From NCBI GenBank assembly GCA_044375555.1, contig JBILML010000001.1, forward strand, positions 1 through 64,000: DNA of 64,000 nucleotides. Direction: 5' to 3'. Below the pieces are notes generated by a model. That model was not told the DNA's origin. It made no database searches and saw nothing but the letters and a program-made list of their open reading frames with translations. Positions 1 through 7,677 of the stretch are shown here, piece by piece; position 1 is the first letter of the stretch, and every line of letters starts with the position of its first letter. The translations under genes and the position numbers were made by a program. The DNA comes from UBA967 sp044375555. GTDB lineage: Bacteria; Verrucomicrobiota; Verrucomicrobiia; Chthoniobacterales; Terrimicrobiaceae.

Positions 1-164
1 ATGTAGTTTTCATGGCATCTTGAAGATGCCATTGGGGCAGCCTCAACGCGCCTCCGAAGCAGTCCGGCGAGCTAGAGCCCTACGGGCTCGCCCGCCTGCT
101 TCGGAAGGCTTGTTGAAAAGATACCAGGTCCACATATTCACATGTCTAATGGCAGCGATCCGCA

Positions 165-292
165 ACGGCGCATTCGCGCCTGAAGTTTGGGTCCGCTCGG
201 CGAGCCGCCCCTACCTTGGGATTTTCGATTCGCGGAGATTTGCTTCATTTGCGGGTGAACCTCTTTCACTCGGCTGCGGTTGGAATTTCGTT
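165..292. repeat. Direct repeat copy 1
   Basis: The first copy of a 128-bp sequence repeated at 433-560, differing at only a few positions (for example one base near 250 and two near 272). It contains the self-complementary core GCTCGGCGAGC. It lies outside any recognised gene. Confidence 0.85.
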
Positions 293-432
293 CGAGAAAC
301 CCTGAGGGTCAGTCCCACATGTTCACATATTTCTAGGAGCACGCCCGTGTAGCGAGGCAATTTCCCGAATGTTTCAGAAATTCTCTCCTCCGCGCCTTGG
401 CGCCTTTGCGCGAGAATATTCCGGTCGGCAGG

Positions 433-560
433 ACGGCGCATTCGCGCCTGAAGTTTGGGTCCGCTCGGCGAGCCGCCCCTACCTTGGGATTTTCGATTCG
501 CGGAGATTTGCTTCATTCGCGGGTGAACCTCTTTCACTCCGCGGCGGTTGGAATTTCGTT
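433..560. repeat. Direct repeat copy 2
   Basis: The second copy of the 128-bp unit at 165-292. It ends six bases before the duplicated SDR tail begins (about 566), so it marks one edge of the rearranged block. Confidence 0.85.
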
Positions 561-565
561 TGCGG

Positions 566-707
566 GGGTCAGCAGGGAACGGTGAGTGGGCGTCCGTTGT
601 CGCGGGGGCTGATTTTTAGGAGGAATGGGCCGGCGGTTTTGATCCACTCCTCCGGGGTGGGATACTCCGAGGCGGACTCGGCGAAGCAGGAGGCGAACAT
701 GTCGGTG
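566..707 (-). repeat. Duplicated 3' end of the SDR gene
   Basis: This stretch matches 3822-3963, the C-terminal coding end of the SDR gene at 3825-4505, with about five differences over 142 bp and the stop codon kept. The match stops abruptly after a shared 10-mer (698-707 and 3954-3963). The copy encodes the tail from FASCFAES to the final TVPC, but it is attached to unrelated amine-oxidase sequence. Confidence 0.85.
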
Positions 708-1047
708 AGTTCTCCGTTCGCATCGTAGCGCCAATGGTTGTCGTCATCGAAGGCAAAGGTCCGGGCTTTCGTTTGATTGACGAGATCCATGAGAGGGTTG
801 CCGCTTTGACCGTGAATCCATGAGGCCCCCAGATGGAAACCATTCTCATTCGTCCAGACGCGACCTCCCAACCTCTCTCTCTCGCCTCGATGATAACGGG
901 ATGGAATCCGGCGTTGCGAAGTTTGTGAGCCGCAGTCAAACCGGAGAAGCCGGCACCGATGATCATCAACGCCGTGCAGGCCGAAGAAGCGGGAACGGGC
1001 AGTGGCGATGATGCCGACGAGGACGTCGGCGTTCCGAGCGGAAACAT
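569..1047 (-). pseudogene. Amine oxidase 5' relic joined to an SDR tail
   Basis: Reading leftward, the frame from about 966 gives an FAD-binding start (MIIGAGFSGLTAAHKLR) typical of flavin amine oxidases, up to EARER. The next family motif, GGRVWTNE, followed by LGASWIHG, is in another frame. Removing one 2-bp unit from the CT run at 873-883 restores ARERLGGRVWT, so a dinucleotide slip broke the gene. After TDM near 700 the oxidase stops and the duplicated SDR tail follows. Only about 85 residues of an enzyme normally above 400 remain. It is dead as an oxidase; the joined 100-residue frame is unlikely to be functional. Confidence 0.8.
1013..1030. repeat. REP-like palindrome copy 1
   Basis: Inverted repeat GCCGACG / CGTCGGC with a 4-base loop, followed by GTTCCG. 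The same element with a different loop is at 3770-3787. It sits at the 5' side of the amine-oxidase relic. Confidence 0.65.
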
Positions 1048-1078
1048 TCCCGCGTTTTCGCGAACTGGGTGCTATGTA

Positions 1079-3289
1079 TTAGATTTTTCGAAGTCTTCTG
1101 CGCACCATAAACTCGAAATTGCCCACATTGAATCTTGGTAAAACTCTGTCCTTGATCGAATTCCAGAGATGACTGTGTTCAAGCGGAAGAAGATCTTGTT
1201 GGGTGGTCTCCCCGCTGAAGCCGACCTTGCAAAGGCGGCACATGTAGCGGGCTATGGCCACCACCGACACAAGATCGAAGTCCTCGGTTGCTTTTTCTGG
1301 TTCTTCCACCCAACGGATGACATTTTTGCAGCTGGTTGGAATGCTTTTGTTTTCGACAAACTGGATAGCCATCTGGCGGGAGGAGATTCCCATGTGGAGC
1401 ATCTCCGATTCCCTGATCGATATATTATGCTCTTGAGCATGCAGATAAACGGGAATGCAGCCCGCCGGCTGGACGCGCAGGAAAAGCAGCTTCCCGATGT
1501 CGTGAAGCAGGGCTCCCAAAAACGCGGCGCGTTCGATGTTTAAAAGCTCCATCTCTGCGCAGGTGAACCGAGCGATGTTGGCCGTTGCGAGCAGGAACTT
1601 GACGTGGCTGGCCCAGTTTGCACCCTCGTTGAGATACATGAAACTCTCGCAGCAGCGCGGAAATCCCTTGGTTACTACGCTGAGCCGTTTTTCTCCCAGA
1701 AAGTTCACGCACAACCGGGCGTCATCAATAAAAGACTCTAAATCCTTCGTCTTGGCCTGACGCAACGCATTGGCATTATGGAGCATCTGGAAGGCCAGCC
1801 CGGGATCGTGTTCGGCCAAATCCATCAGCGGATGCAACGAAGTCACCATACCCCCGGTCGCCAGCGTAAAGGCGGCGGCCGCCGACCCGACCACCGGGCA
1901 GCCTTTCAGCGCCGCGATATCCCTCTTGAGTTTCGCATCGGAAACCACCGGGAAGGTTTGGCTGTCGATCATCTTGTTCCAATGATCCATGCTTTCCGCC
2001 TCCCGTTTGATATCCTCCGATTCTTTTTCGTCCTTTCTCAGGAAGCCATTTGGAATCCGCTCACCCATCTTGCGCACGCCCTCGCTGGCGGTTTTACTCC
2101 ATGCGGAAATGTCGATCTCGCCGGCGCGCTTATTGATGCTGTCCATCGAACGCTGCGCGGCGAGGGCCTGCACTGCCAGTTTCATTTGAGGCGATTGGAT
2201 AGTGGCCCGTGTGAAAGCATCCTTCTCCATACGCATCATTCGAGTGTCTTTCAGAGCGATGATCGTAGCACTGCGCGGCGCATTCTTGATCAAGGCCATC
2301 TCTCCAACAATGTCTCCATCCCCGATCTCGCCGATTTTTTTCGGTTCGGGATCATCCTCCATCGCCACGTAAATCCCGAGTCTCCCTTCATCGATCAGAT
2401 ACATCGCATCGCCGACATCGCCCTGTTTGAAAAGGGTGGCCCCTTCGTCAATTTCGTAATCCCTCAGGTGGGGAATGAGCGCATGCACCTCGTGCGGCGG
2501 CAAGGAGCGAAGCAAAGCATTTTGGGCCAGTCGATCCAGCACGGCACTCGCCTGCTTGGCTTTCCGTTCCAGTTTATAGATATCCGCGCGGTAACTGCAA
2601 AGAAACGCGTAATATCCCATAAGGGCCGCAAACTCCTTGAATTCGTTCCAGTCGGATTCCTTCGCGAAAGAAGCCAGATAACTCAGATACTCCTCCAAGC
2701 CTGGCACGGCCGCCTCCCGAACCTTTCCGCGAAACCCGGAGATTTCTGAGAGAATCTTCTCTTTCTCTCCCTCCGCGAGTTCGATGTTTACATTCTTGTA
2801 GGTTTGCGCAGCGGATTGGATGACAGGCGCGAGTTCGTCCAAAACCGCCCCTCGTTCATCCAACGAGCGGCCCGTGCGCCGGAAAAACGCGTCGTCCGGC
2901 TCAAAAAAAGACCAATACCAAGCCTTACCCTCAAGCTTTGCGACTTCGTCCTCAATCGACTCTTGGAGATAGGGCTTTCGATGAAAACTTTGCACGCCCA
3001 ATTCGTAGGCTTCGTGGATTTCCGCATGCGTCGTTTTGGAGGCATAAAAGACGACCGGCACATGTTGAAAGAAATAGTCCTCTCGGAGGGTCCGGAGAAA
3101 GTCCAGTCCGGTGGAGTCTGGGAGCTTAAGTTCGATAAAAATCAAATCCACCAAGATATTCTCACGCAAAAAAACCATCGCATCGCGGGCATTCGAAACG
3201 GACGTGCTCCGGTGGTCACCACAGGCCAAAAATCCCTTCAGCGCCAAGAAGGCGTTTTCATCAGGATCAACTAATAAAATGTTGGCCAT
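1079..3289 (-). CDS. Receiver/cyclic-nucleotide-binding/HDOD regulator
   Basis: A 736-residue cytoplasmic signalling protein. Residues 1-120 form a response-regulator receiver domain (acidic D8/D10, K105 in HRKPY), but the usual phosphoacceptor Asp is Glu (E53, in IELKLPDSTG). Residues about 255-375 are a cyclic-nucleotide-binding domain with an intact cassette (GEMAL, then PRSAT). Residues about 445-650 are an HDOD domain, with an HD pair in LLHDIGK (596-597). HDOD proteins usually act as regulatory adaptors without enzymatic activity. The gene stands alone with a 535-bp upstream spacer. The D-to-E change suggests a fixed active-like state, which is inference. Confidence 0.88.
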   Translation of the reverse strand: MANILLVDPDENAFLALKGFLACGDHRSTSVSNARDAMVFLRENILVDLIFIELKLPDSTGLDFLRTLREDYFFQHVPVVFYASKTTHAEIHEAYELGVQSFHRKPYLQESIEDEVAKLEGKAWYWSFFEPDDAFFRRTGRSLDERGAVLDELAPVIQSAAQTYKNVNIELAEGEKEKILSEISGFRGKVREAAVPGLEEYLSYLASFAKESDWNEFKEFAALMGYYAFLCSYRADIYKLERKAKQASAVLDRLAQNALLRSLPPHEVHALIPHLRDYEIDEGATLFKQGDVGDAMYLIDEGRLGIYVAMEDDPEPKKIGEIGDGDIVGEMALIKNAPRSATIIALKDTRMMRMEKDAFTRATIQSPQMKLAVQALAAQRSMDSINKRAGEIDISAWSKTASEGVRKMGERIPNGFLRKDEKESEDIKREAESMDHWNKMIDSQTFPVVSDAKLKRDIAALKGCPVVGSAAAAFTLATGGMVTSLHPLMDLAEHDPGLAFQMLHNANALRQAKTKDLESFIDDARLCVNFLGEKRLSVVTKGFPRCCESFMYLNEGANWASHVKFLLATANIARFTCAEMELLNIERAAFLGALLHDIGKLLFLRVQPAGCIPVYLHAQEHNISIRESEMLHMGISSRQMAIQFVENKSIPTSCKNVIRWVEEPEKATEDFDLVSVVAIARYMCRLCKVGFSGETTQQDLLPLEHSHLWNSIKDRVLPRFNVGNFEFMVRRRLRKI

Positions 3290-3540
3290 TGTTAGACATT
3301 AAAAACAACCCCTTTTGCTCTTTGTTTTTATGACTGGGAGCACATCAAAAAAATCCTTTCAGCGCCAATAAGGCGATGACATTTCGGTCTGAGAAAAATT
3401 CATTGTTAACAGTTGCATGTAAAATCCAAGATTAATTTGCCAATTTTTGTGACTACTCCGGTGCCTACGCCCAAAGGAGAATTGTGACAATTTCGTAACA
3501 GCGGCTTCGAGGTTTAACGCCAAAAAAGAAAAAAGGATTA

Positions 3541-3686
3541 GTCCCGCATATTCACATGTCTAATGGCGGCGATCCGAAACGGCGCGTTCGCGCCTGAGGC
3601 TTGGGGCCGCTCGTGCCTCCGGCTCGTAGAGCGAGCCGCCGCTGCCATTTTTTTATTCGCGTGGATTCGTCATTCGCGGGACTGCT
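3541..3686. repeat. Diverged third copy of the 165-292 repeat
   Basis: It shares the lead-in ATATTCACATGTCTAATGGC with 133-152, then GCGATCCG and TTCGCGCCTGA, with many substitutions and an inserted hairpin (GGCTCG/CGAGCC). The right boundary is approximate. Confidence 0.6.
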
Positions 3687-3769
3687 CCAAAACGGCAGAG
3701 GACTGCCATTTCTACAACGGATTTTCTCCTTGGTTTTGTGCTTTTTGAGAGTTTACGCGGTTTGCTGAT

Positions 3770-3787
3770 GCCGACGGGGGCGTCGGC
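3770..3787. repeat. REP-like palindrome copy 2
   Basis: GCCGACG, a GGGG loop, then CGTCGGC and GTTCCG. Same stem as 1013-1030. It lies 38 bp beyond the stop of the SDR gene and could also serve as its terminator stem. Confidence 0.65.
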
Positions 3788-3824
3788 GTTCCGGATTCGC
3801 GGTCAAAACATCTGACGTAGAGGG

Positions 3825-4505
3825 TCAGCAGGGAACGGTGAGTGGGCGTCCGTTGTCGCGGGGGCTGATTTTCAGGATGAACGGGCCGGCGGTTTTGATC
3901 CACTCCTCCGGGGTGGGATACTCCGAGGCGGACTCGGCAAAGCAGGAGGCGAGCATGTCGGTGTGGATGACGCCCGGGTTGAGCGCGACGGCGGCAAGGC
4001 CAGGAGGGAGTTCTTGGGCGAGGGCGGCGGTGAGGCCTTCGATCGCATATTTGGTGGCGCAGTAGGTCGCGACCTCGGGCGATGTGGAGCGGCCCCAGCC
4101 GGAACTGAAATTCACCACCCCGCCACGACCGCGCTCGATCATGGCGGGGAGGAAATGGCGGATGGTGTGAATGGTTCCCTTGAGGTTGATGTCGATCACC
4201 GGATCGACCTTCGAAGCGGGGAGTTTCCAGAGCGGCGAGTTCGGCGCAATGACGGCGGCGTTGTTGAGCAGCAAGTCGGGCGCGCCATTTTTCAAAGCCT
4301 CGCGGGCCCAGTTTTCCACTGCGGCATCGTCGGAAATATTGATCGTCGTGAAGCTGTGAGGGCGGGGAAATTCCTTTTGAAGAGCGGCGATGGCGGCTGA
4401 ATCGCGTCCGCACCCGTGGACCGTGTGGCCCTCGGAGGCGAAGTAGCGGGTCATGGCCAGCCCCAGCCCGCGAGTGGCTCCGGTGAGAACGATGGATTTG
4501 GTCAT
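3825..4505 (-). CDS. Short-chain dehydrogenase/reductase
   Basis: 226 residues, a usual classical-SDR length. The nucleotide site TGATRGLG is at residues 8-15, NNAA replaces the common NNAG, the catalytic Ser is in NFSSGWG and the Tyr/Lys pair in YCATK. It should be an NAD(P)H-dependent oxidoreductase of unknown substrate in the cytoplasm. Its 3' end has been copied to 566-707. Its start is divergent from the cystatin-like gene: the start codons chosen here are 131 bp apart, although an upstream in-frame ATG of that gene (4453) would overlap this gene. Confidence 0.85.
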   Translation of the reverse strand: MTKSIVLTGATRGLGLAMTRYFASEGHTVHGCGRDSAAIAALQKEFPRPHSFTTINISDDAAVENWAREALKNGAPDLLLNNAAVIAPNSPLWKLPASKVDPVIDINLKGTIHTIRHFLPAMIERGRGGVVNFSSGWGRSTSPEVATYCATKYAIEGLTAALAQELPPGLAAVALNPGVIHTDMLASCFAESASEYPTPEEWIKTAGPFILKISPRDNGRPLTVPC

Positions 4506-4635
4506 AGATGTCGCAGGGATGACGAATCAAAATTCAACTTCGCCGATTTGCCAAGCCGTTCGCACGTCGAGAAAGCGAGGATTTGCGGTTTCCACGCAAT
4601 CTGTTCAAGGTTCCCGCTCCACCGACCGAATCACT

Positions 4636-4977
4636 TTGAATACCGCGCGTAGAGTTTTCTGGATCTGCTTTCTGTGCTCGTTGCTCGCGCCTGACTGCGC
4701 CCAGGCGAAACCTCCGTTGACGGGCGGTTTTTCGGAGGTGAAACCGGATCAGCAGACCCAGGTTGCGGCGAATTTTGCCGTAAGCGAGATTTCCAAAAAA
4801 CTGAACCAACCGCTTGCACTGAAAAGCATCGTCTCCGCCGAGAGGCAAGTGGTCGCGGGATGGAATTACCGCCTCAAACTGAATTTAACCAAAAACAACC
4901 AGCCGTATCGTGTTCGCGCCATTGTGTGGCGCCGACTCGATGGCGCCATGGAACTCACTTCCTGGAACCCAATTTAA
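4636..4977 (+). CDS. Secreted cystatin-like protein
   Basis: The mature part carries the cystatin hallmarks in order: an N-terminal Gly-Gly (TGGFSEV), a central QVVAG (family QxVxG) and a late Trp near SWNPI. In eukaryotes these three places wedge into papain-like cysteine proteases. The total mature length of about 90 residues fits one cystatin domain. I chose a TTG start at 4636 because it gives a clean signal peptide (MNTARRVFWICFLCSLL, cleavage after CAQA). In-frame ATGs at 4519 and 4453 would add a long unlikely leader, and the latter would run into the SDR gene. It ends 3 bp before the adenylate-kinase-like gene, so the two may be co-transcribed. The inhibitor role is inferred from family. 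Confidence 0.7.
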   Translation: MNTARRVFWICFLCSLLAPDCAQAKPPLTGGFSEVKPDQQTQVAANFAVSEISKKLNQPLALKSIVSAERQVVAGWNYRLKLNLTKNNQPYRVRAIVWRRLDGAMELTSWNPI

Positions 4978-4980
4978 ACC

Positions 4981-6216
4981 ATGCCAGACTCCGTCATCAC
5001 TGAACCTCAGGAAAACCCTGCCACGCCAGCCGCTCCGCAAAAATCCACCGTCGATCTGGAGGTGAAGGATGCGAACCTTATTTTTACTGCTGCGTGGAAC
5101 GAGTTGGAGCAGGAGGTCGGCATCGAAGGGCTGCGTTTCCCAAATGAAGTCGTCTGGCTCAACGGCGCGCCCGGCGCGGGAAAGGGAACACAAACGCGTT
5201 TCATCCAATCCTACCGCAGCTACACCGCCCAACCGATCGTCGTCAGCGATCTTTTGAAAAGCCCGGCGGCGCGGAAATTGATCGATGCGGGCATGATGGT
5301 GGGGGACCGCGAGGTGACGGGTTTGCTTCTTCGAGCCTTGCTTGATCCTGAAAACCAAACCGGCGTGGTGGTGGATGGCTATCCCCGAACAAAAGTGCAG
5401 GTGCTGTGCCTGCGCCTGCTCCACGAGAAATTGAATGAACTCCGCAACCGCTATGCGGGAACCCCGCTCGCTTCGCAGTTCCGCAAACCGATGTTCCACA
5501 TCGTCGTGCTTTTCGTGGACGAGGCGGAGTCGGTGCGCCGCCAAATCCTCCGTGGTCAGCGCGCCCGTGCACACAATGCGGCAGTCGAGGCCTCTGGCGT
5601 CGGAGAAATGCTCGAGACCCGTGCGACCGATTTATCCGAAGACTCCGCCCGCAACCGCTACCGCACTTTTAAGGAACTCACCTACGAGTCCCTCAAGACA
5701 CTGCGCGAGGTTTTCTTCTACCACTATGTGAACGCCCACGGTTCGGTGGATGATGTTCAGCGCCGCATTCAGGATGAGTTGCGCTACCAGAGTTCGCTTG
5801 AGTTGGACCACTCGACCTACGACCGCATTTCGCGGATTCCGATCGCTCGCGATCTGAGTATCCACGCCCGGCAGGAACTCGTGAACCGCCTCGACTCCTA
5901 CAACGCCGAGCATCCCGAGCTTTTCGAGCAGGCTGTCCAGTTGATCCACGAAAAATTCATGCCAATCATCCGCCGCCATACGATGTCTGGCCGTGCGCAC
6001 ATCAACTCGGAGAGTCCAATCCTGGCCGACCCGCTCGCTCTGGCCATGATCATCGATGTTTTCGGCGACCGCGGATACGATGTGGTGATCGACATCCGGC
6101 GCTACGATGAGCCGTTCAAAATCAATCCCGAGACTTGGGAGATTGAGAACCGTGAGAAGATCGTCTGGCGCTTCATTGTGAACTTCCCCGGCTCGCGTGT
6201 GCGTCGCGGGCAGTAG
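4981..6216 (+). CDS. Adenylate-kinase-like nucleotide kinase with C-terminal extension
   Basis: 411 residues. Residues about 55-230 look like a nucleoside monophosphate kinase: P-loop GAPGAGKGTQ, an NMP-site stretch (VVSDLLKS), the VVDGYPRT motif where adenylate kinases have DGFPR, and a lid region with arginines. Adenylate kinase is usually 180-220 residues, so the last 180 or so are extra and I do not recognise them. They include a HExF-like stretch (LIHEKFMPIIRRH) and a strand-rich end. A phosphotransferase with AMP-like substrates is likely; the extension may give specificity or a second function. It precedes lysA by 50 bp. Confidence 0.75.
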   Translation: MPDSVITEPQENPATPAAPQKSTVDLEVKDANLIFTAAWNELEQEVGIEGLRFPNEVVWLNGAPGAGKGTQTRFIQSYRSYTAQPIVVSDLLKSPAARKLIDAGMMVGDREVTGLLLRALLDPENQTGVVVDGYPRTKVQVLCLRLLHEKLNELRNRYAGTPLASQFRKPMFHIVVLFVDEAESVRRQILRGQRARAHNAAVEASGVGEMLETRATDLSEDSARNRYRTFKELTYESLKTLREVFFYHYVNAHGSVDDVQRRIQDELRYQSSLELDHSTYDRISRIPIARDLSIHARQELVNRLDSYNAEHPELFEQAVQLIHEKFMPIIRRHTMSGRAHINSESPILADPLALAMIIDVFGDRGYDVVIDIRRYDEPFKINPETWEIENREKIVWRFIVNFPGSRVRRGQ

Positions 6217-6266
6217 CTCGCGAGCGACCGATTGACAGGTCGGGAAAAGCTCCCCATTTTCGCGCG

Positions 6267-7559
6267 GTGCATTTGTTTTCTTATGTCGATGGCTCGCTGC
6301 ATTGCGAGGGAGTGAAACTTGATGAAATCGCGGACCGTTTCGGAACGCCGGCTTATGTCTATTCGGCGAATACGATTCGGGAAAACTACCGCCGCCTCGA
6401 CTCAGCGCTGGCGCCGCTTGATCACCTCGTCTGCTTCGCGGTGAAGGCGAATTCGAACCTCGCCGTCCTCCAAATCCTCGCTCGCCTCGGCTCGGGATTC
6501 GACATCGTCTCGGGCGGCGAGTTGTTCCGCGTTCTCAAAGCCGGCGCCCGCGCGGATCGCTGCACTTTTGCCGGCGTCGGTAAGACCCGCGAGGAAATCG
6601 CCTACGCGCTCCGCGAGGGCGTTTATTCCTTCAATGTCGAGAGCGAGGGCGAACTCGAGCGCATCAACGAAGTCGCCGGTTCGCTCGGTGTGAAAGCGCC
6701 AATCGCCATTCGCGTGAATCCGAATGTCGATGCCAAGACGCACAAATTCATCTCCACCGGCAAAAGCAAAAACAAGTTCGGCATCGGGCTCGACCGCGCG
6801 CCAGAGGTCTACAAAGTCGCCGCGTCGCTGCCGCATCTGAAAATCCGTGGCATTCAGACCCACATTGGTTCCCAAATCCTCGAAGCCGCCCCCTTCGCCG
6901 AGGCTGCCCAAAAGCTCGCCGATCTCGTGAAGCAAATTCACGCCGAGCACGGGCTCGAGTTTTTCGATTTCGGTGGTGGCATCGGGATTGTTTATGACGA
7001 GGCGCTGAAAAGCGGTTCGCCCGATTGGTGGCTCGCCCAGAAGCCTGGCACTCGCATCACGCCCGAGGATTACGCGGCGGCGATCATTCCGATCCTCAAG
7101 CCCCTCGGCCTGCGCATTCTTTTCGAGCCCGGCCGCTTCCTTGTCGGAAATGCCGGAGCGCTCCTCTCGACCGTCCAGTATGTGAAGGAAACACCCGCCA
7201 AAACTTTCACGATTGTGGACGCCGCGATGAACGACCTCATTCGCCCCGCGCTTTACGAAGGCTGGCACGAAATCGTTCCGCTCACGGAATCCGCCGCTTC
7301 GATCAAACCGATGGATGTCGTGGGTCCCGTTTGTGAGAGTGGGGACTTCTTTGCGCAGGATCGCGAGCTCCCGCCACTCCATCCCGGCGACCGCCTCGCG
7401 ATCCTCAGCTCCGGCGCGTATGGCTTCGTGATGTCTTCGAACTACAATTCCCGCCCGCTCCTGCCCGAGGTTTTGGTCGATGGCACCGAAATCCACTTGG
7501 CCCGTTCGCGGCAAACTCACGACGACCTCGTGCGGGGCGAAGCCCTCCTGCCGGCATAA
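6267..7559 (+). CDS. lysA: Diaminopimelate decarboxylase
   Basis: Converts meso-diaminopimelate to L-lysine, the last step of lysine synthesis; PLP-dependent, cytoplasmic. 430 residues, the normal length. The PLP lysine is K60 in CFAVKANSN. HIGSQ, the phosphate-binding FGGGIGI and the active-site CESGD (about residue 354) are all present. The start gives the expected short lead-in before the barrel. It follows the kinase-like gene on the same strand and converges on dxs across a hairpin. Confidence 0.95.
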   Translation: MHLFSYVDGSLHCEGVKLDEIADRFGTPAYVYSANTIRENYRRLDSALAPLDHLVCFAVKANSNLAVLQILARLGSGFDIVSGGELFRVLKAGARADRCTFAGVGKTREEIAYALREGVYSFNVESEGELERINEVAGSLGVKAPIAIRVNPNVDAKTHKFISTGKSKNKFGIGLDRAPEVYKVAASLPHLKIRGIQTHIGSQILEAAPFAEAAQKLADLVKQIHAEHGLEFFDFGGGIGIVYDEALKSGSPDWWLAQKPGTRITPEDYAAAIIPILKPLGLRILFEPGRFLVGNAGALLSTVQYVKETPAKTFTIVDAAMNDLIRPALYEGWHEIVPLTESAASIKPMDVVGPVCESGDFFAQDRELPPLHPGDRLAILSSGAYGFVMSSNYNSRPLLPEVLVDGTEIHLARSRQTHDDLVRGEALLPA

Positions 7560-7599
7560 TGCTGATGTCTATCAGAACATCGTCTTTCGATTGTTTATT

Positions 7600-7662
7600 G
7601 TAGGGCGGGCGTCTCGCCTGCCATCGAAAAACTAATGCTCGCAGGCGAGACGCCTGCGCTAC
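7600..7662. terminator. Large hairpin between converging lysA and dxs (REP-like)
   Basis: Arms 7600-7621 and 7641-7662 pair over 22 bases with two mismatches (core GCGTCTCGCCTGC), leaving a 19-base loop. It fills the gap between two converging genes, so it can end transcription from either side. The sequence type also resembles REP elements that recur through bacterial genomes. No U-tract follows. Confidence 0.65.
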
Positions 7663-7677
7663 CTTCAGATTCCAAAA

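Larger units (their letters stand above)
1..568. repeat. Gene-free repeat region with two direct repeats and hairpins
   Basis: No convincing gene lies here. A 128-bp unit at 165-292 recurs at 433-560, 268 bp apart, nearly identical. A short palindrome lies at 15-31, and a large imperfect inverted repeat at 53-105 has outer arms 53-62 and 96-105 and inner arms 66-72 and 86-92. A shorter, more diverged relative of the repeat lies at about 3541-3686. The open frames across this block are by-products of the repeat. It looks like REP-type or decayed intergenic DNA. Confidence 0.7.
3290..3824. other. Spacer with degenerate repeat and palindromes
   Basis: No gene seen in 535 bp. The right part holds a diverged third relative of the 165-292 repeat (about 3541-3686), a hairpin with arms 3621-3626 and 3632-3637, and a REP-like palindrome at 3770-3787. 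The left part, upstream of the regulator gene that starts at 3289, is A+T-richer and probably holds its promoter, though I could not settle on -35/-10 boxes. Confidence 0.6.

Noticed and set aside
1778..2749. 323-residue plus-strand frame
   Set aside because: Antisense to the receiver/CNB/HDOD gene, no family features; open because of G+C-rich codons.
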